Positions 17,273-25,360 of a stretch of DNA of 64,000 bases are shown piece after piece (position 1 is the first letter of the stretch; each line of letters opens with the position of its first letter). A model generated the notes under the pieces. That model was not told the DNA's origin, did no database searches, and was given only the letters and a program-made list of their open reading frames with translations. Origin of the DNA: Streptomyces glomeratus (GTDB lineage Bacteria; Actinomycetota; Actinomycetes; Streptomycetales; Streptomycetaceae); assembly GCF_021462825.1 (NCBI RefSeq), contig NZ_JAKEEB010000039.1, forward strand, positions 49,313 to 113,312. The letters are read 5' to 3'. Position numbers and translations under genes: made by a program.

Positions 17273-18799
17273 GTGCCACGTGGTGACGGTCGACTCAATC
17301 ACGATCTGCTTCCCGGCGAGAAGGGCCCCCAGGACGCGTGTGGCGTCTTCGGTGTCTGGGCTCCGGGTGAAGAGGTCGCAAAGCTCACGTACTTCGGGCT
17401 CTACGCCCTCCAGCACCGGGGTCAGGAATCCGCGGGAATCGCGGTCAGCAACGGCTCCCAGATCCTCGTCTTCAAGGACATGGGCCTGGTCTCCCAGGTC
17501 TTCGACGAGACCTCGCTCAGCTCCCTCCAGGGTCACATCGCGGTCGGACACGCCCGCTACTCGACCACCGGCGCCTCCGTCTGGGAGAACGCCCAGCCGA
17601 CGTTCCGGGCCACGGCGCACGGCTCGATAGCGCTCGGCCACAACGGCAACCTGGTCAACACGGCGCAGCTCGCCGAGATGGTCGCCGACCTCCCCAAGGA
17701 GAACGGCCGCGCCACCCAGGTGGCCGCCACGAACGACACCGACCTCGTCACCGCCCTCCTCGCAGGCCAGGTCGACGACGACGGAAAGCCGCTGACCGTC
17801 GAGGAGGCGGCCGCCAAGGTCCTGCCCCAGGTCAGGGGCGCCTTCTCGCTCGTCTTCATGGACGAGGACACCCTGTACGCGGCGCGCGACCCGCAGGGCA
17901 TCCGCCCGCTGGTCCTCGGCAGGCTCGAGCGCGGCTGGGTCGTCGCCTCCGAGACCGCCGCGCTCGACATCACGGGCGCCAGCTTCATCCGCGAGATCGA
18001 ACCCGGCGAGTTCGTCGCCATAGACGAGAACGGCCTGCGCACCTCACGATTCGCGGAAGCGAAGCCCAAGGGCTGTGTCTTCGAGTACGTGTACCTGGCC
18101 CGCCCGGACACCGAGATCGCCGGCCGCAACGTCTACCTCTCGCGCGTCGAGATGGGCCGCCGCCTGGCCAAGGAGGCGCCCGTCGACGCCGATCTGGTGA
18201 TAGCGACACCCGAGTCCGGAACCCCCGCCGCCATCGGCTACGCGGAGGCGTCCGGGATCCCGTTCGGCGCCGGCCTGGTGAAGAACGCGTACGTCGGCCG
18301 CACCTTCATCCAGCCCTCGCAGACCATCCGCCAGCTCGGCATCCGGCTGAAGCTGAACCCCTTGAAGGAAGTCATCAGGGGCAAGCGCCTGGTCGTCGTG
18401 GACGACTCGATCGTGCGCGGCAACACCCAGCGGGCGCTGGTGCGGATGCTGCGCGAGGCGGGCGCCGCCGAGGTCCACATCCGGATCTCCTCCCCGCCGG
18501 TGAAGTGGCCCTGTTTCTTCGGCATCGACTTCGCCACGCGCGCCGAGCTGATCGCCAACGGCATGACGATCGAGGAGATCGGCACCTCGCTGGGCGCCGA
18601 CTCCCTGGCGTACATCTCCCTCGACGGCATGATCGAGGCGACCACCATCGCCAAGCCGAACCTGTGCCGCGCCTGCTTCGACGGGGAGTACCCGATGGAG
18701 CTGCCCGACCCGGAGCTGCTGGGCAAGCAGCTGCTGGAGACCGAGCTGGCGGCCGGTCCGGCCGCCACGGCCGCGACCGACGCGATCCGTCGCCCGTGA
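17273..18799 (+). CDS. purF: Amidophosphoribosyltransferase
   Basis: First committed step of purine synthesis: PRPP + glutamine to 5-phosphoribosylamine. 508 residues. A 22-residue propeptide precedes the nucleophile Cys23 in DACGVFGVWAP, so it belongs to the processed Bacillus-type subgroup. Fe-S ligands are probably the cysteines in KWPCFFGID and NLCRACF. The PRPP-binding loop is VVVDDSIVRGNTQ (about 374-386). The GTG start with a -10 box seven bases upstream indicates leaderless expression. purM follows after 33 bases and probably shares the transcript. Confidence 0.96.
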   Translation: MPRGDGRLNHDLLPGEKGPQDACGVFGVWAPGEEVAKLTYFGLYALQHRGQESAGIAVSNGSQILVFKDMGLVSQVFDETSLSSLQGHIAVGHARYSTTGASVWENAQPTFRATAHGSIALGHNGNLVNTAQLAEMVADLPKENGRATQVAATNDTDLVTALLAGQVDDDGKPLTVEEAAAKVLPQVRGAFSLVFMDEDTLYAARDPQGIRPLVLGRLERGWVVASETAALDITGASFIREIEPGEFVAIDENGLRTSRFAEAKPKGCVFEYVYLARPDTEIAGRNVYLSRVEMGRRLAKEAPVDADLVIATPESGTPAAIGYAEASGIPFGAGLVKNAYVGRTFIQPSQTIRQLGIRLKLNPLKEVIRGKRLVVVDDSIVRGNTQRALVRMLREAGAAEVHIRISSPPVKWPCFFGIDFATRAELIANGMTIEEIGTSLGADSLAYISLDGMIEATTIAKPNLCRACFDGEYPMELPDPELLGKQLLETELAAGPAATAATDAIRRP

Positions 18800-18832
18800 C
18801 ATCTGCCGTACGACACGAAAGTTCTCATCGTC

Positions 18833-19912
18833 ATGTCTGAGACCGTCAGTGCCGAGGGCGGCGCCAGCTACGCAGCAGCGGGCGTCGACATCGAAGCGGG
18901 CGACCGCGCCGTGGAGCTCATGAAGGAGTGGGTGAAGAAGACGCAGCGGCCCGAGGTCCTCGGTGGCCTCGGCGGCTTCGCCGGCCTCTTCGACGCCTCC
19001 GCCCTCAAGCGCTACGAGCGTCCGCTGCTCGCCTCCGCCACCGACGGCGTCGGTACGAAGGTCGACATCGCGCGCCGGATGGGCGTCTACGACACCATCG
19101 GCCACGACCTGGTCGCCATGGTCATGGACGACATCGTGGTCTGCGGTGCCGAGCCGCTGTTCATGACCGACTACATCTGTGTCGGCAAGGTCCACCCCGA
19201 GCGCGTCGCCGCGATCGTGAAGGGCATCGCCGAGGGCTGTGTGCTCGCGGGATGCGCCCTGGTGGGCGGTGAGACGGCCGAACACCCCGGACTCCTCGGT
19301 GAGGACGACTTCGATGTCGCGGGGGCCGGTACGGGCGTTGTGGAGGCCGACCGGCTGCTCGGCGCGGATCGCATCCGCGAGGGTGACGTGGTGATCGCCA
19401 TGGCCGCGTCGGGACTTCACTCGAACGGGTACTCGCTGGTGCGGCATGTCCTCCTCGACCGGGCGAAGCTCGGCCTCGACCAGCACATCGAGGAACTGGG
19501 CCGTAGTCTCGGCGAGGAGCTGCTCGAGCCCACGAAGATCTACTCGCTGGACTGCCTGGCGCTGACCCGCACCGCCGAGGTGCACGCGTTCAGCCACATC
19601 ACCGGTGGCGGGCTCGCGGCCAACCTGGCCCGGGTGATCCCGGACGGCCTGCACGCGGTCGTCGACCGGTCCACCTGGGCCCCTGCGCCGGTGTTCGACC
19701 TCGTCGGGAAGACCGGCGGCGTCGAGCTCCTGGAGCTGGAGAAGACCCTGAACATGGGCGTCGGCATGATCGCGGTCGTCCCCGGGCAGTCGGTGGACGT
19801 CGCGCTCGCCGCCCTGGCGGACCGTGGCGTCGAGGCATGGGTCGCCGGCGAGATCACCGGCCGGCGTGACCACGCCACGGGCGCCGCCCTCGTGGGCACA
19901 TACGCACGGTAA
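18833..19912 (+). CDS. purM: Phosphoribosylformylglycinamidine cyclo-ligase (AIR synthetase)
   Basis: ATP-dependent closure of the imidazole ring (FGAM to AIR). The 359-residue length is normal. Visible motifs are YAAAGVDIEAGDRAVELM near the N-terminus, LASATDGVGTKVDIA, DDIVVCGAEPLF and the glycine loop LVGGETAEHPG. It is co-directional with purF, 33 bases downstream, and ends in a strong terminator shared with the convergent DUF3073 gene. Confidence 0.97.
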   Translation: MSETVSAEGGASYAAAGVDIEAGDRAVELMKEWVKKTQRPEVLGGLGGFAGLFDASALKRYERPLLASATDGVGTKVDIARRMGVYDTIGHDLVAMVMDDIVVCGAEPLFMTDYICVGKVHPERVAAIVKGIAEGCVLAGCALVGGETAEHPGLLGEDDFDVAGAGTGVVEADRLLGADRIREGDVVIAMAASGLHSNGYSLVRHVLLDRAKLGLDQHIEELGRSLGEELLEPTKIYSLDCLALTRTAEVHAFSHITGGGLAANLARVIPDGLHAVVDRSTWAPAPVFDLVGKTGGVELLELEKTLNMGVGMIAVVPGQSVDVALAALADRGVEAWVAGEITGRRDHATGAALVGTYAR

Positions 19913-19948
19913 GAGCCTCGCGGGCCGACTCCCGGCGGACAGCACACA

Positions 19949-19979
19949 ACCCGGTCCGTGGCCAGGCCACGGACCGGGT
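19949..19979. terminator. Bidirectional terminator between purM and DUF3073 gene
   Basis: ACCCGGTCCGTGGCC (19949-19963) and its exact complement (19965-19979) around a single central base, between convergent genes. Confidence 0.85.
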
Positions 19980-19996
19980 GGGAGTTCAGTGCAGGG

Positions 19997-20248
19997 TCAA
20001 GCGCCGCGGCGACGCTGCTGCGGGGACTGGTCGTCCTCGTCCTCGTCGTCGTCCTCGTAAAGGTCGGCGTACCGTGCGTACAGGTCGTCGTCGTGCTCAT
20101 CGTCCTCGAACCGGTCGCCGTTCGGCGACGCGTTCGACGTCGATGCGCCCAGCTCCTCGGCCAGGCGTGAGAGATCCGTCCCACCGCTGTTGTACTTCAG
20201 CTGGCGGGCGACCTTCGTCTGCTTGGCCTTGGCCCGGCCGCGCCCCAT
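19997..20248 (-). CDS. DUF3073 family protein
   Basis: An 83-residue protein beginning MGRGRAKAKQTKVARQLKY, followed by TDLSRLAEELG. Its middle and C-terminus are very acidic (DDEHDDDLYARYADLYEDDDE), ending in a short basic tail. This basic-head/acidic-tail layout is diagnostic of DUF3073, a small actinobacterial protein of unknown role that regularly sits beside purM. The length is typical. Confidence 0.9.
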   Translation of the reverse strand: MGRGRAKAKQTKVARQLKYNSGGTDLSRLAEELGASTSNASPNGDRFEDDEHDDDLYARYADLYEDDDEDEDDQSPQQRRRGA

Positions 20249-20470
20249 GGCTCGACCCCCTCAACGACGGGGCTCGACGGCCCCAGAGTCTTGACACGCG
20301 TTCATGATCCGGAACGGGCTCTCCTTGGAGAGACCGGTCCGTAGGGCTTCCACGGTACCTGAGCCCACGCCCATACGGTACGTCGCCCGCAAGGCGGGCG
20401 TGTGCACAGGACCGTCGAGGCGCCCCGTCCTCGCTGGTCACGGCCGATTTTAACCACTTATTGGCCGACG

Positions 20471-20517
20471 ACCCGCCGATAAGAGTGAGAGTTCTCTCCA
20501 ACCTCTCATCGGCGGGT
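20471..20517 (-). terminator. Terminator downstream of vdh
   Basis: ACCCGCCGA (20471-20479) pairs with TCGGCGGGT (20509-20517), and TGAGAG with CTCTCA inside, leaving a small bulge. It begins six bases after the vdh stop on the minus strand. About 270 bases between DUF3073 and vdh hold no gene; a second, weaker hairpin (CGCCCGCAAGGCGGGCG, near 20384) is also visible. Confidence 0.7.
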
Positions 20518-20522
20518 ACCGG

Positions 20523-21656
20523 TCAGAGCTGTGCTGCACCCCCGGGAAGGGCCCCCGTGACGGAGCCCGTCCGTGCCTCCGCCATCCGCTGCTCGGCGAT
20601 CCGGTCGGCCGCCGCGGCCGGCGGAATACCGTCAGCCTTCGCACGTGCGAATATGGCCAGTGTGGTGTCGAAGATCTTCGCCGCCTTCGCCTTGCAGCGG
20701 TCGAAGTCGAAGCCCTGCAGCTCGTCGGCCACCTGGATGACGCCGCCGGCGTTGACGACGTAGTCGGGGGCGTACAGGATCCCGCGGTCGTCGAGGTCCT
20801 TCTCCACTCCCGGGTGCGCGAGCTGGTTGTTGGCCGCGCCGCACACCACCTTCGCCGTCAGCACCGGCACGGAGTCGTCGTCGAGCGCGCCGCCCAGCGC
20901 ACAGGGCGCGTAGATGTCGAGCGCCCCGAGGGGATGGGCACCGCGGATGAGGGCGTCGGTGTCGTCGGCCACGGCCACCTCGGGGTGCGCGTCGGTGATC
21001 CGGCGCACGGCGTCCGGGCGCACATCCGTGATCACTACCTGGGCGCCGTCCTCCAGCAGGTGTTCCACCAGGTAGTGCCCGACCTTGCCGACGCCCGCGA
21101 CGCCCACCGTGCGCCCGCGCAGAGTGGGGTCGCCCCACAGGTGCTGGGCCGAGGCCCGCATGCCCTGGAAGACGCCGTAGGCGGTCAGCACGGAGGAGTC
21201 GCCGGCACCGCCGTTCTCCGGGGAGCGGCCGGTGGTCCAGGGGTTCGCCCGTGCCACGACGTCCATGTCGGCGACGTAGGTGCCGACGTCGCACGCGGTG
21301 ACGTACCGGCCACCGAGCGAGGCCACGAAACGGCCGTACGCGAGCAGCAGCTCCTCGGTCTTGATCCGCTCGGGGTCGCCGATGATCACGGCCTTGCCGC
21401 CGCCGTGGCCGAGCCCGGCCATGGCGTTCTTGTACGACATTCCGCGCGCGAGGTTCAGCGCGTCGGCGACGGCCTCCTCCTCGTTGGCGTACGGGTAGAA
21501 GCGCGTGCCGCCGAGCGCGGGGCCCAGGGCGGTGGAGTGGATCGCGATGACGGCCTTGAGGCCACTGGCCCGGTCCTGGCAGAGCACGACTTGCTCATGG
21601 CCTCCCTGCTCCGAGCGGAACAGGGTGTGCAGGACGCCGTCGGATACGTCGGTCAC
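20523..21656 (-). CDS. vdh: Valine (Leu/Phe/Glu/Val-type) dehydrogenase
   Basis: NAD-dependent oxidative deamination of branched-chain amino acids, feeding precursors to macrolide and other polyketide biosynthesis in streptomycetes. 377 residues from the GTG at 21656, which follows a CGGGAG ribosome site and gives the family start MTDV. Substrate/active-site segments are LGPALGGTRFYPYA and GHGGGKAVIIGD (catalytic Lys). The Rossmann motif is VGVAGVGKVGHYLVE, and the C-terminal part has CGAANNQLAHP. Its close match to S. coelicolor Vdh, as I remember that protein, supports the name. It is divergent from the hypothetical gene at 21889. Confidence 0.92.
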   Translation of the reverse strand: MTDVSDGVLHTLFRSEQGGHEQVVLCQDRASGLKAVIAIHSTALGPALGGTRFYPYANEEEAVADALNLARGMSYKNAMAGLGHGGGKAVIIGDPERIKTEELLLAYGRFVASLGGRYVTACDVGTYVADMDVVARANPWTTGRSPENGGAGDSSVLTAYGVFQGMRASAQHLWGDPTLRGRTVGVAGVGKVGHYLVEHLLEDGAQVVITDVRPDAVRRITDAHPEVAVADDTDALIRGAHPLGALDIYAPCALGGALDDDSVPVLTAKVVCGAANNQLAHPGVEKDLDDRGILYAPDYVVNAGGVIQVADELQGFDFDRCKAKAAKIFDTTLAIFARAKADGIPPAAAADRIAEQRMAEARTGSVTGALPGGAAQL

Positions 21657-21888
21657 GGTGGTGACTCCCGGTTGAGTAGCGGCGGTTGGGTGCGGGTCCC
21701 GTGCGGGTGGCGGGCCCCGTGGGCATGAGCGTAGAGCGTGCGGGTGCCCGCCAGCCGCGCAGTGCCCAGGATCACCCTCCCTCGGAGTACACCGGGATCG
21801 GTTCGTGGGACGATTTGCAATGGTTTTCCACCTCGTTCGGCCGCGCCCGGACGGGTTTCGCGTCAGGTCCGATGGGGAGGGAGCAGGC

Positions 21889-22731
21889 GTGCCCAAGGTG
21901 TCCTCGGTGATCGTCCCGTACGCGTCCTACTTGCGGGTGTACGAACCGCTGGCCGCCTTCCCCGAGCCGGAGCGCAGCCACTGGGCGCGCTACGCCCGGC
22001 GCCCCGACCGCCCCTCGTACCAGGACGAATTGCGCCGCTCCCTTGCCGATTTGCTGCCCACGCCGCCGGTCGCGGTGCCGGTGCACGAGAGCAGCGACGC
22101 CTTCGTGACCGAGGTCGAGGGAGCGCTGTGCGTGTGCCCCTGGCGCACCCGGCTCCGCGGCTGGCAGGCCCTCGGGGAGCTGGCGCAGGAGCTGCCGGCG
22201 CCGGTCCTGGACACGGTGCTGCCGCCGGTCGTGCGCCGCCAGGCCGCCCAGGACTACGAGCGCTGGCTGGAGCGCAATCCGGACGCCCGGCCGTGGATCC
22301 GGACCGCGACCTGGCAGGTGCCGCTGAACTGGTTCGTGCTGGTCTCCGACGAGGAGCGCCGGTACGAGAAGGGGTCCGCCGAGGTGCCCCCGATGCTGCG
22401 GTACCGCACGCCCATGGTTCAGGCCCGGCGGCGCACCGCACGGGCGCTGCGGACCCTGAGGGACGCCATCGACGAGGGGCCGCTGATCGACGGCCTGGTC
22501 GACGTGGGGCGGTGGCTGGAGGAGTTCCACCCGCGGTCGCTGGTCGAGCTGGACTACGGCGGCCTCGTCCATGTGCTGCCGCCCGCGGAACTGGACGGCG
22601 ACCATTCGGCCGCGGATGTCGCCGAGGGCATCGAGGCCCTGCGCTACGGGGACGGCGCCACGGCGGGGGAGGCGTACGGGCGGCTGGTGGAGCGCTGGCG
22701 GGCCGTACGGGACCGTCGCTCGGCGAACTGA
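21889..22731 (+). CDS. Conserved hypothetical protein upstream of bldC
   Basis: A 280-residue soluble protein with no signal, membrane segment or domain I recognise. The GTG at 21889 is chosen because GGGAGGGAGC lies just upstream; the protein then starts MPKVSSVIVPYASYLRVYEPL. It is rich in Arg, Glu, Trp and Pro, with ERWLERNPDARPWIRTATWQVPLNWF in the middle (quoted in parts: ERWLERNPDARPW, IRTATWQVPLNWF) and a C-terminal half of likely helices. Conserved position between vdh and bldC in streptomycetes, as I recall, suggests a core gene of unknown role. Confidence 0.8.
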   Translation: MPKVSSVIVPYASYLRVYEPLAAFPEPERSHWARYARRPDRPSYQDELRRSLADLLPTPPVAVPVHESSDAFVTEVEGALCVCPWRTRLRGWQALGELAQELPAPVLDTVLPPVVRRQAAQDYERWLERNPDARPWIRTATWQVPLNWFVLVSDEERRYEKGSAEVPPMLRYRTPMVQARRRTARALRTLRDAIDEGPLIDGLVDVGRWLEEFHPRSLVELDYGGLVHVLPPAELDGDHSAADVAEGIEALRYGDGATAGEAYGRLVERWRAVRDRRSAN

Positions 22732-23298
22732 GGGCGGCATCCGCCGTCGGGCCTTCTGAACCAGTGCACGAATTGTGACCTACGAGACATGGTGAAGTGA
22801 CAACCGTTGGCCCATGGTTGACGTACCGCAGGCCCGCCCGGTGGGACGTAGGTATCGATCCGGGCTTATGCCGTCAAGCGTGACGGACGGCACTTACAAG
22901 GACCTTGCGCCTTACGGCCCTCCTCATGCCAAAATAGGACAAGGAGCCCGGGGGAGGTTCCTTCTGCCCACTTGGCACCACTTATGGGCGGAATCTCAGC
23001 ATTGCACTCTCCTTGGGGGGTCTAGTGCCTCCTGATCGTCCTGTGACTGATCGTCACAGTGGCGTGACTGTCCGCTATGGCATGGTCCATCGGCTTCCGT
23101 CGCTGATGAACACCTGGGAGGGCAATTCCATCGGTTTGGCCGACGCGGCTGGACAGATGGTGTAGTTGTAGTGCCGAGGACAAGCCGTTCGTCCTATAAC
23201 CGACTCGACTCGCGTCCGCCATTTCGGGCAACGCGGGTCAAGGTGCAGAATTTAGAGGAAAGAACCGAGAAGGTTCGGTTCTCCCGAGGAGGCCGCTC
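22732..23298 (+). promoter_or_regulatory. Long bldC upstream region with inverted repeat
   Basis: About 570 bases without a recognisable gene. CTGTGAC (23041-23047) and GTCACAG (23053-23059) form a perfect 7-bp inverted repeat with a 5-base gap, about 240 bases before bldC. The stretch 23160-23270 is AT-richer and purine-rich close to the start (GAGGAAAGAACCGAGAAGG), consistent with a long leader. I cannot place the promoter hexamers safely. Confidence 0.5.
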
Positions 23299-23505
23299 AT
23301 GACCGCTCGCACCCCTGATGCCGAGCCGCTGCTGACCCCGGCTGAGGTCGCCACGATGTTCCGCGTCGACCCCAAGACGGTCACGCGGTGGGCGAAGGCC
23401 GGCAAGCTCACGTCGATCCGCACGCTCGGCGGGCACCGCCGCTACCGCGAGGCTGAGGTGCGCGCTCTGCTCGCGGGCATCCCGCAGCAGCGCAGCGAGG
23501 CCTGA
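23299..23505 (+). CDS. bldC: Developmental regulator BldC
   Basis: A 68-residue MerR-like winged-helix DNA-binding protein lacking an effector domain. LLTPAEVATMFRVDPKTVTRWAKAGKL (in parts: LLTPAEVATMF, RVDPKTVTRWAKAGKL, about 11-37) is the helix-turn-helix, and IRTLGGHRRYREAEVRALL is the wing and helix 4. BldC binds cooperatively to direct repeats and delays sporulation by holding developmental genes in check; loss blocks aerial growth. The ATG follows GAGGAGG (ccGAGGAGGccgctcATG). A strong intrinsic terminator lies 136 bases after the stop, so it is monocistronic. Confidence 0.96.
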   Translation: MTARTPDAEPLLTPAEVATMFRVDPKTVTRWAKAGKLTSIRTLGGHRRYREAEVRALLAGIPQQRSEA

Positions 23506-23641
23506 ACAACTGCATAGCCGGACATACCGGCAGGTCCCCCAACCTGCCGCGACGTCCGAACCACAGCTCCAAGCGACGCGGGTTCTGCCCCAACAGGGCC
23601 CTCGCCCAAGGTCAGTAGAGGCACGACAAGGGTGCGTCGTC

Positions 23642-23681
23642 GATCGCGCTGGACTCCGCCGGGTCCAGCGCGATCTTTTTT
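23642..23681 (+). terminator. bldC terminator
   Basis: GATCGCGCTGGAC (23642-23654) pairs exactly with 23663-23675, followed by six T (23676-23681). One of the two classic rho-independent terminators with a real U-tract in this window. Confidence 0.92.
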
Positions 23682-24004
23682 GTTCCCTGGTCCGTGGTCC
23701 TGGGGCCGGTCTGTGAGCGGCCTTGTCGGAGTCTGGGGAGGGGTGTCGGATCTGCTGTGCGGGACCTCAGGGCATGGTGCAATTGCACATATTAAATTGA
23801 CTTGTTGTAGGAGGGGTGTAAGTGGAGGGGTCCCCAAAACTCATGCGGTGACACCCGTCACACGTTCGCGCCCTTGCGGTGTTCATCGTGCCGTTGCTAA
23901 GGGAACACGGCTGAGTGAAGGGGGCGTTGGGCGGGCCGTACGTCCGCGAGTGCCCCGGCGGACGTTCTCCAATCCCTCTCGTCGAGCCGGCCTGCGAGGC
24001 CGGC
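23682..24004. other. Spacer with AT-rich island, no supported gene
   Basis: Contains a perfect 12-base palindrome GTGCAATTGCAC (23777-23788) followed by an unusually AT-rich stretch with TTGACT at 23797-23802 and, on the minus strand, TAATAT. It looks like a regulatory or promoter region, but no gene starts within reach on the plus strand, and the nearest minus-strand gene (24005-24199) is transcribed toward it. Confidence 0.4.
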
Positions 24005-24199
24005 TCACGCCGTGGCCGGGCGGTCTTCCTCGGGGGTCGTCCCGGGACCTTCCTCCTCGGCGCGCTGGCCGGGCTCCATGGCCAGCCGCAGAAGGTGATG
24101 GCAGACCGCACAGCGCCGCGTCAGATGGCGGTACCCGGAAGCGGCGGCCAGATGGGCACGGAGCAGAGCACGGGTCTCGTGCCGAGCGGACGTCGCCAT
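24005..24199 (-). CDS. Small DUF6274-like protein with CxxC
   Basis: A 64-residue protein from an ATG (24199) preceded by a perfect GGAGGTGG ribosome site five bases away. The N-terminus is MATSARHETRALLRAHLAAA; then RHLTRRCAVCHHLLRLAM carries CxxC plus two histidines, a possible metal site. The tail is acidic and low complexity. I recall similar small Streptomyces proteins named DUF6274 next to bldC/hrpA; function unknown. The much longer open frame upstream on the same strand runs through repeats and is not needed. Confidence 0.72.
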   Translation of the reverse strand: MATSARHETRALLRAHLAAASGYRHLTRRCAVCHHLLRLAMEPGQRAEEEGPGTTPEEDRPATA

Positions 24200-24239
24200 A
24201 CGCCACCTCCCCAGGGCCCGGACAGGCAGGGCCTTGAGT

Positions 24240-25150
24240 TCTGGGGTACCGACGAAAGCCGACGCCGTCAAGACACCCGAAACACCCCGGAACCGGTAAC
24301 GCCGACGGCTTCGCCATCGGGGGCACGCGCGGAAGGGTCGCTTGGGCGGTGGCGTCGGGGACGGCGGGGACGCCGGCGGCGGCGAAGCCGCCTGGTCCGG
24401 CGGGGACGCCGAGACGGCCGGAGGCGTTGGGGTGTTCAAGGTGCCGAGACCGCGGGGGCGCTGAGTGCCGAAGACGCCGAGGCGGCTCGGACGTCGGGGT
24501 GCCGGAGTCCCTGAGGGCGGCGAAAACGGTGAAGGCGGCGGGGATGTCAGGGGCGCCGAGGACCCCCGGGGTGCCGGGGGCGGCGGACACGTGGAAGGGC
24601 TGAGGGCGGTGAAGGCGGCGAAGCTGCCGTGGATCGCGACGGCGCCACGGGCGACGGGAATGCCCAAGACGCCGAGGTAGGCGAAGAGCCGGGGACGCCG
24701 AGACGGCCGGAGGCGTTGGGGTGTTCAAGGTGCCGAGACGCGGGGGCGCTGAGTGCCGAAGGTGCTGAGGACGTCAGGAGCGTCGAGGTGGGGTGAGGGC
24801 GGGCGTTGAGGCGGGTGAAGGCGGCGAACGCGGTGAACGCGGCGAAGACGTCGAAGGTGCGGAAGATGGCGAGGCCGGCGGGGACGCCGGGGGAACCGAA
24901 GACGCCGGGGGAGTCGAAGGCGCCGGGGGTGCCGTGGGCGAGAGCTCCGCGGATGCCGGGGACGCGCGAAGCTGCCGGGGAGCGCGGAGGTGTCGAAGCC
25001 GCCGAAGACTGCCGAGAGGTCACGGGCACTGGAGACGCCGAGGAAGGCGAAGTGCCAGGGGCGCCGAAACGCGGGGCGCCGGGGCGCCCGAGTCGCCGAG
25101 ACGGCGGAGCGCCGAGTGCCGTAGGCGCCGGCAAGGCGGGGCGCGTCGGA
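24240..25150 (-). repeat. Low-complexity GC-rich repeat spacer with a 72-nt direct repeat
   Basis: Roughly 900 bases composed largely of variations on GGGACGCCGGGG / GCCGAAGACG / GCGGCGAAG. Within it 24402-24473 recurs at 24691-24761 with a single one-base deletion, 289 bases apart. Frames are open in several phases on both strands because the composition avoids stops. None has a ribosome site or a recognisable protein, and the single-base indel between copies would break any frame. I regard it as a non-coding, expanding repeat region. Confidence 0.75.
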
Positions 25151-25158
25151 GGCACGAG

Positions 25159-25188
25159 AAAGCCCCGCATCCGTAGATGCGGGGCTTC
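25159..25188 (-). terminator. tRNA-Asp terminator
   Basis: AAGCCCCGCATC (25160-25171) with its complement (25176-25187) and a 4-nt loop, five bases beyond the 3' end of the tRNA on the minus strand. Confidence 0.85.
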
Positions 25189-25192
25189 GCTG

Positions 25193-25267
25193 CGGTCCTG
25201 ACGGGATTTGAACCCGCGGCCTCCACCTTGACAGGGTGGCGAGCACTCCAAACTGCTCCACAGGACC
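25193..25267 (-). tRNA. tRNA-Asp (anticodon GUC), copy 1
   Basis: Minus-strand cloverleaf: acceptor GGTCCTG with CAGGACC, discriminator G, anticodon stem CCACC/GGTGG with loop CTGTCAA giving GUC. The T-arm GGGTTCAAATCCC is intact. A copy that appears identical lies in the tRNA cluster at 30942-31016. Confidence 0.95.
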
Positions 25268-25360
25268 AGGTTTCGCGGCGCTCATCGTGCGGTGCGCTGC
25301 GAGAAGAGACTGTACAGGAGGGTGAGGCCCTGGTCGAACTCACCCACCGTGAACGAGCCG

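Noticed and set aside
24547..25251. Minus-strand frame with PPE/collagen-like Pro-Gly-Phe sequence in the spacer before tRNA-Asp
   Set aside because: It would run into the tRNA gene, lacks a ribosome site, and the two internal copies differ by a one-base indel that breaks the frame.
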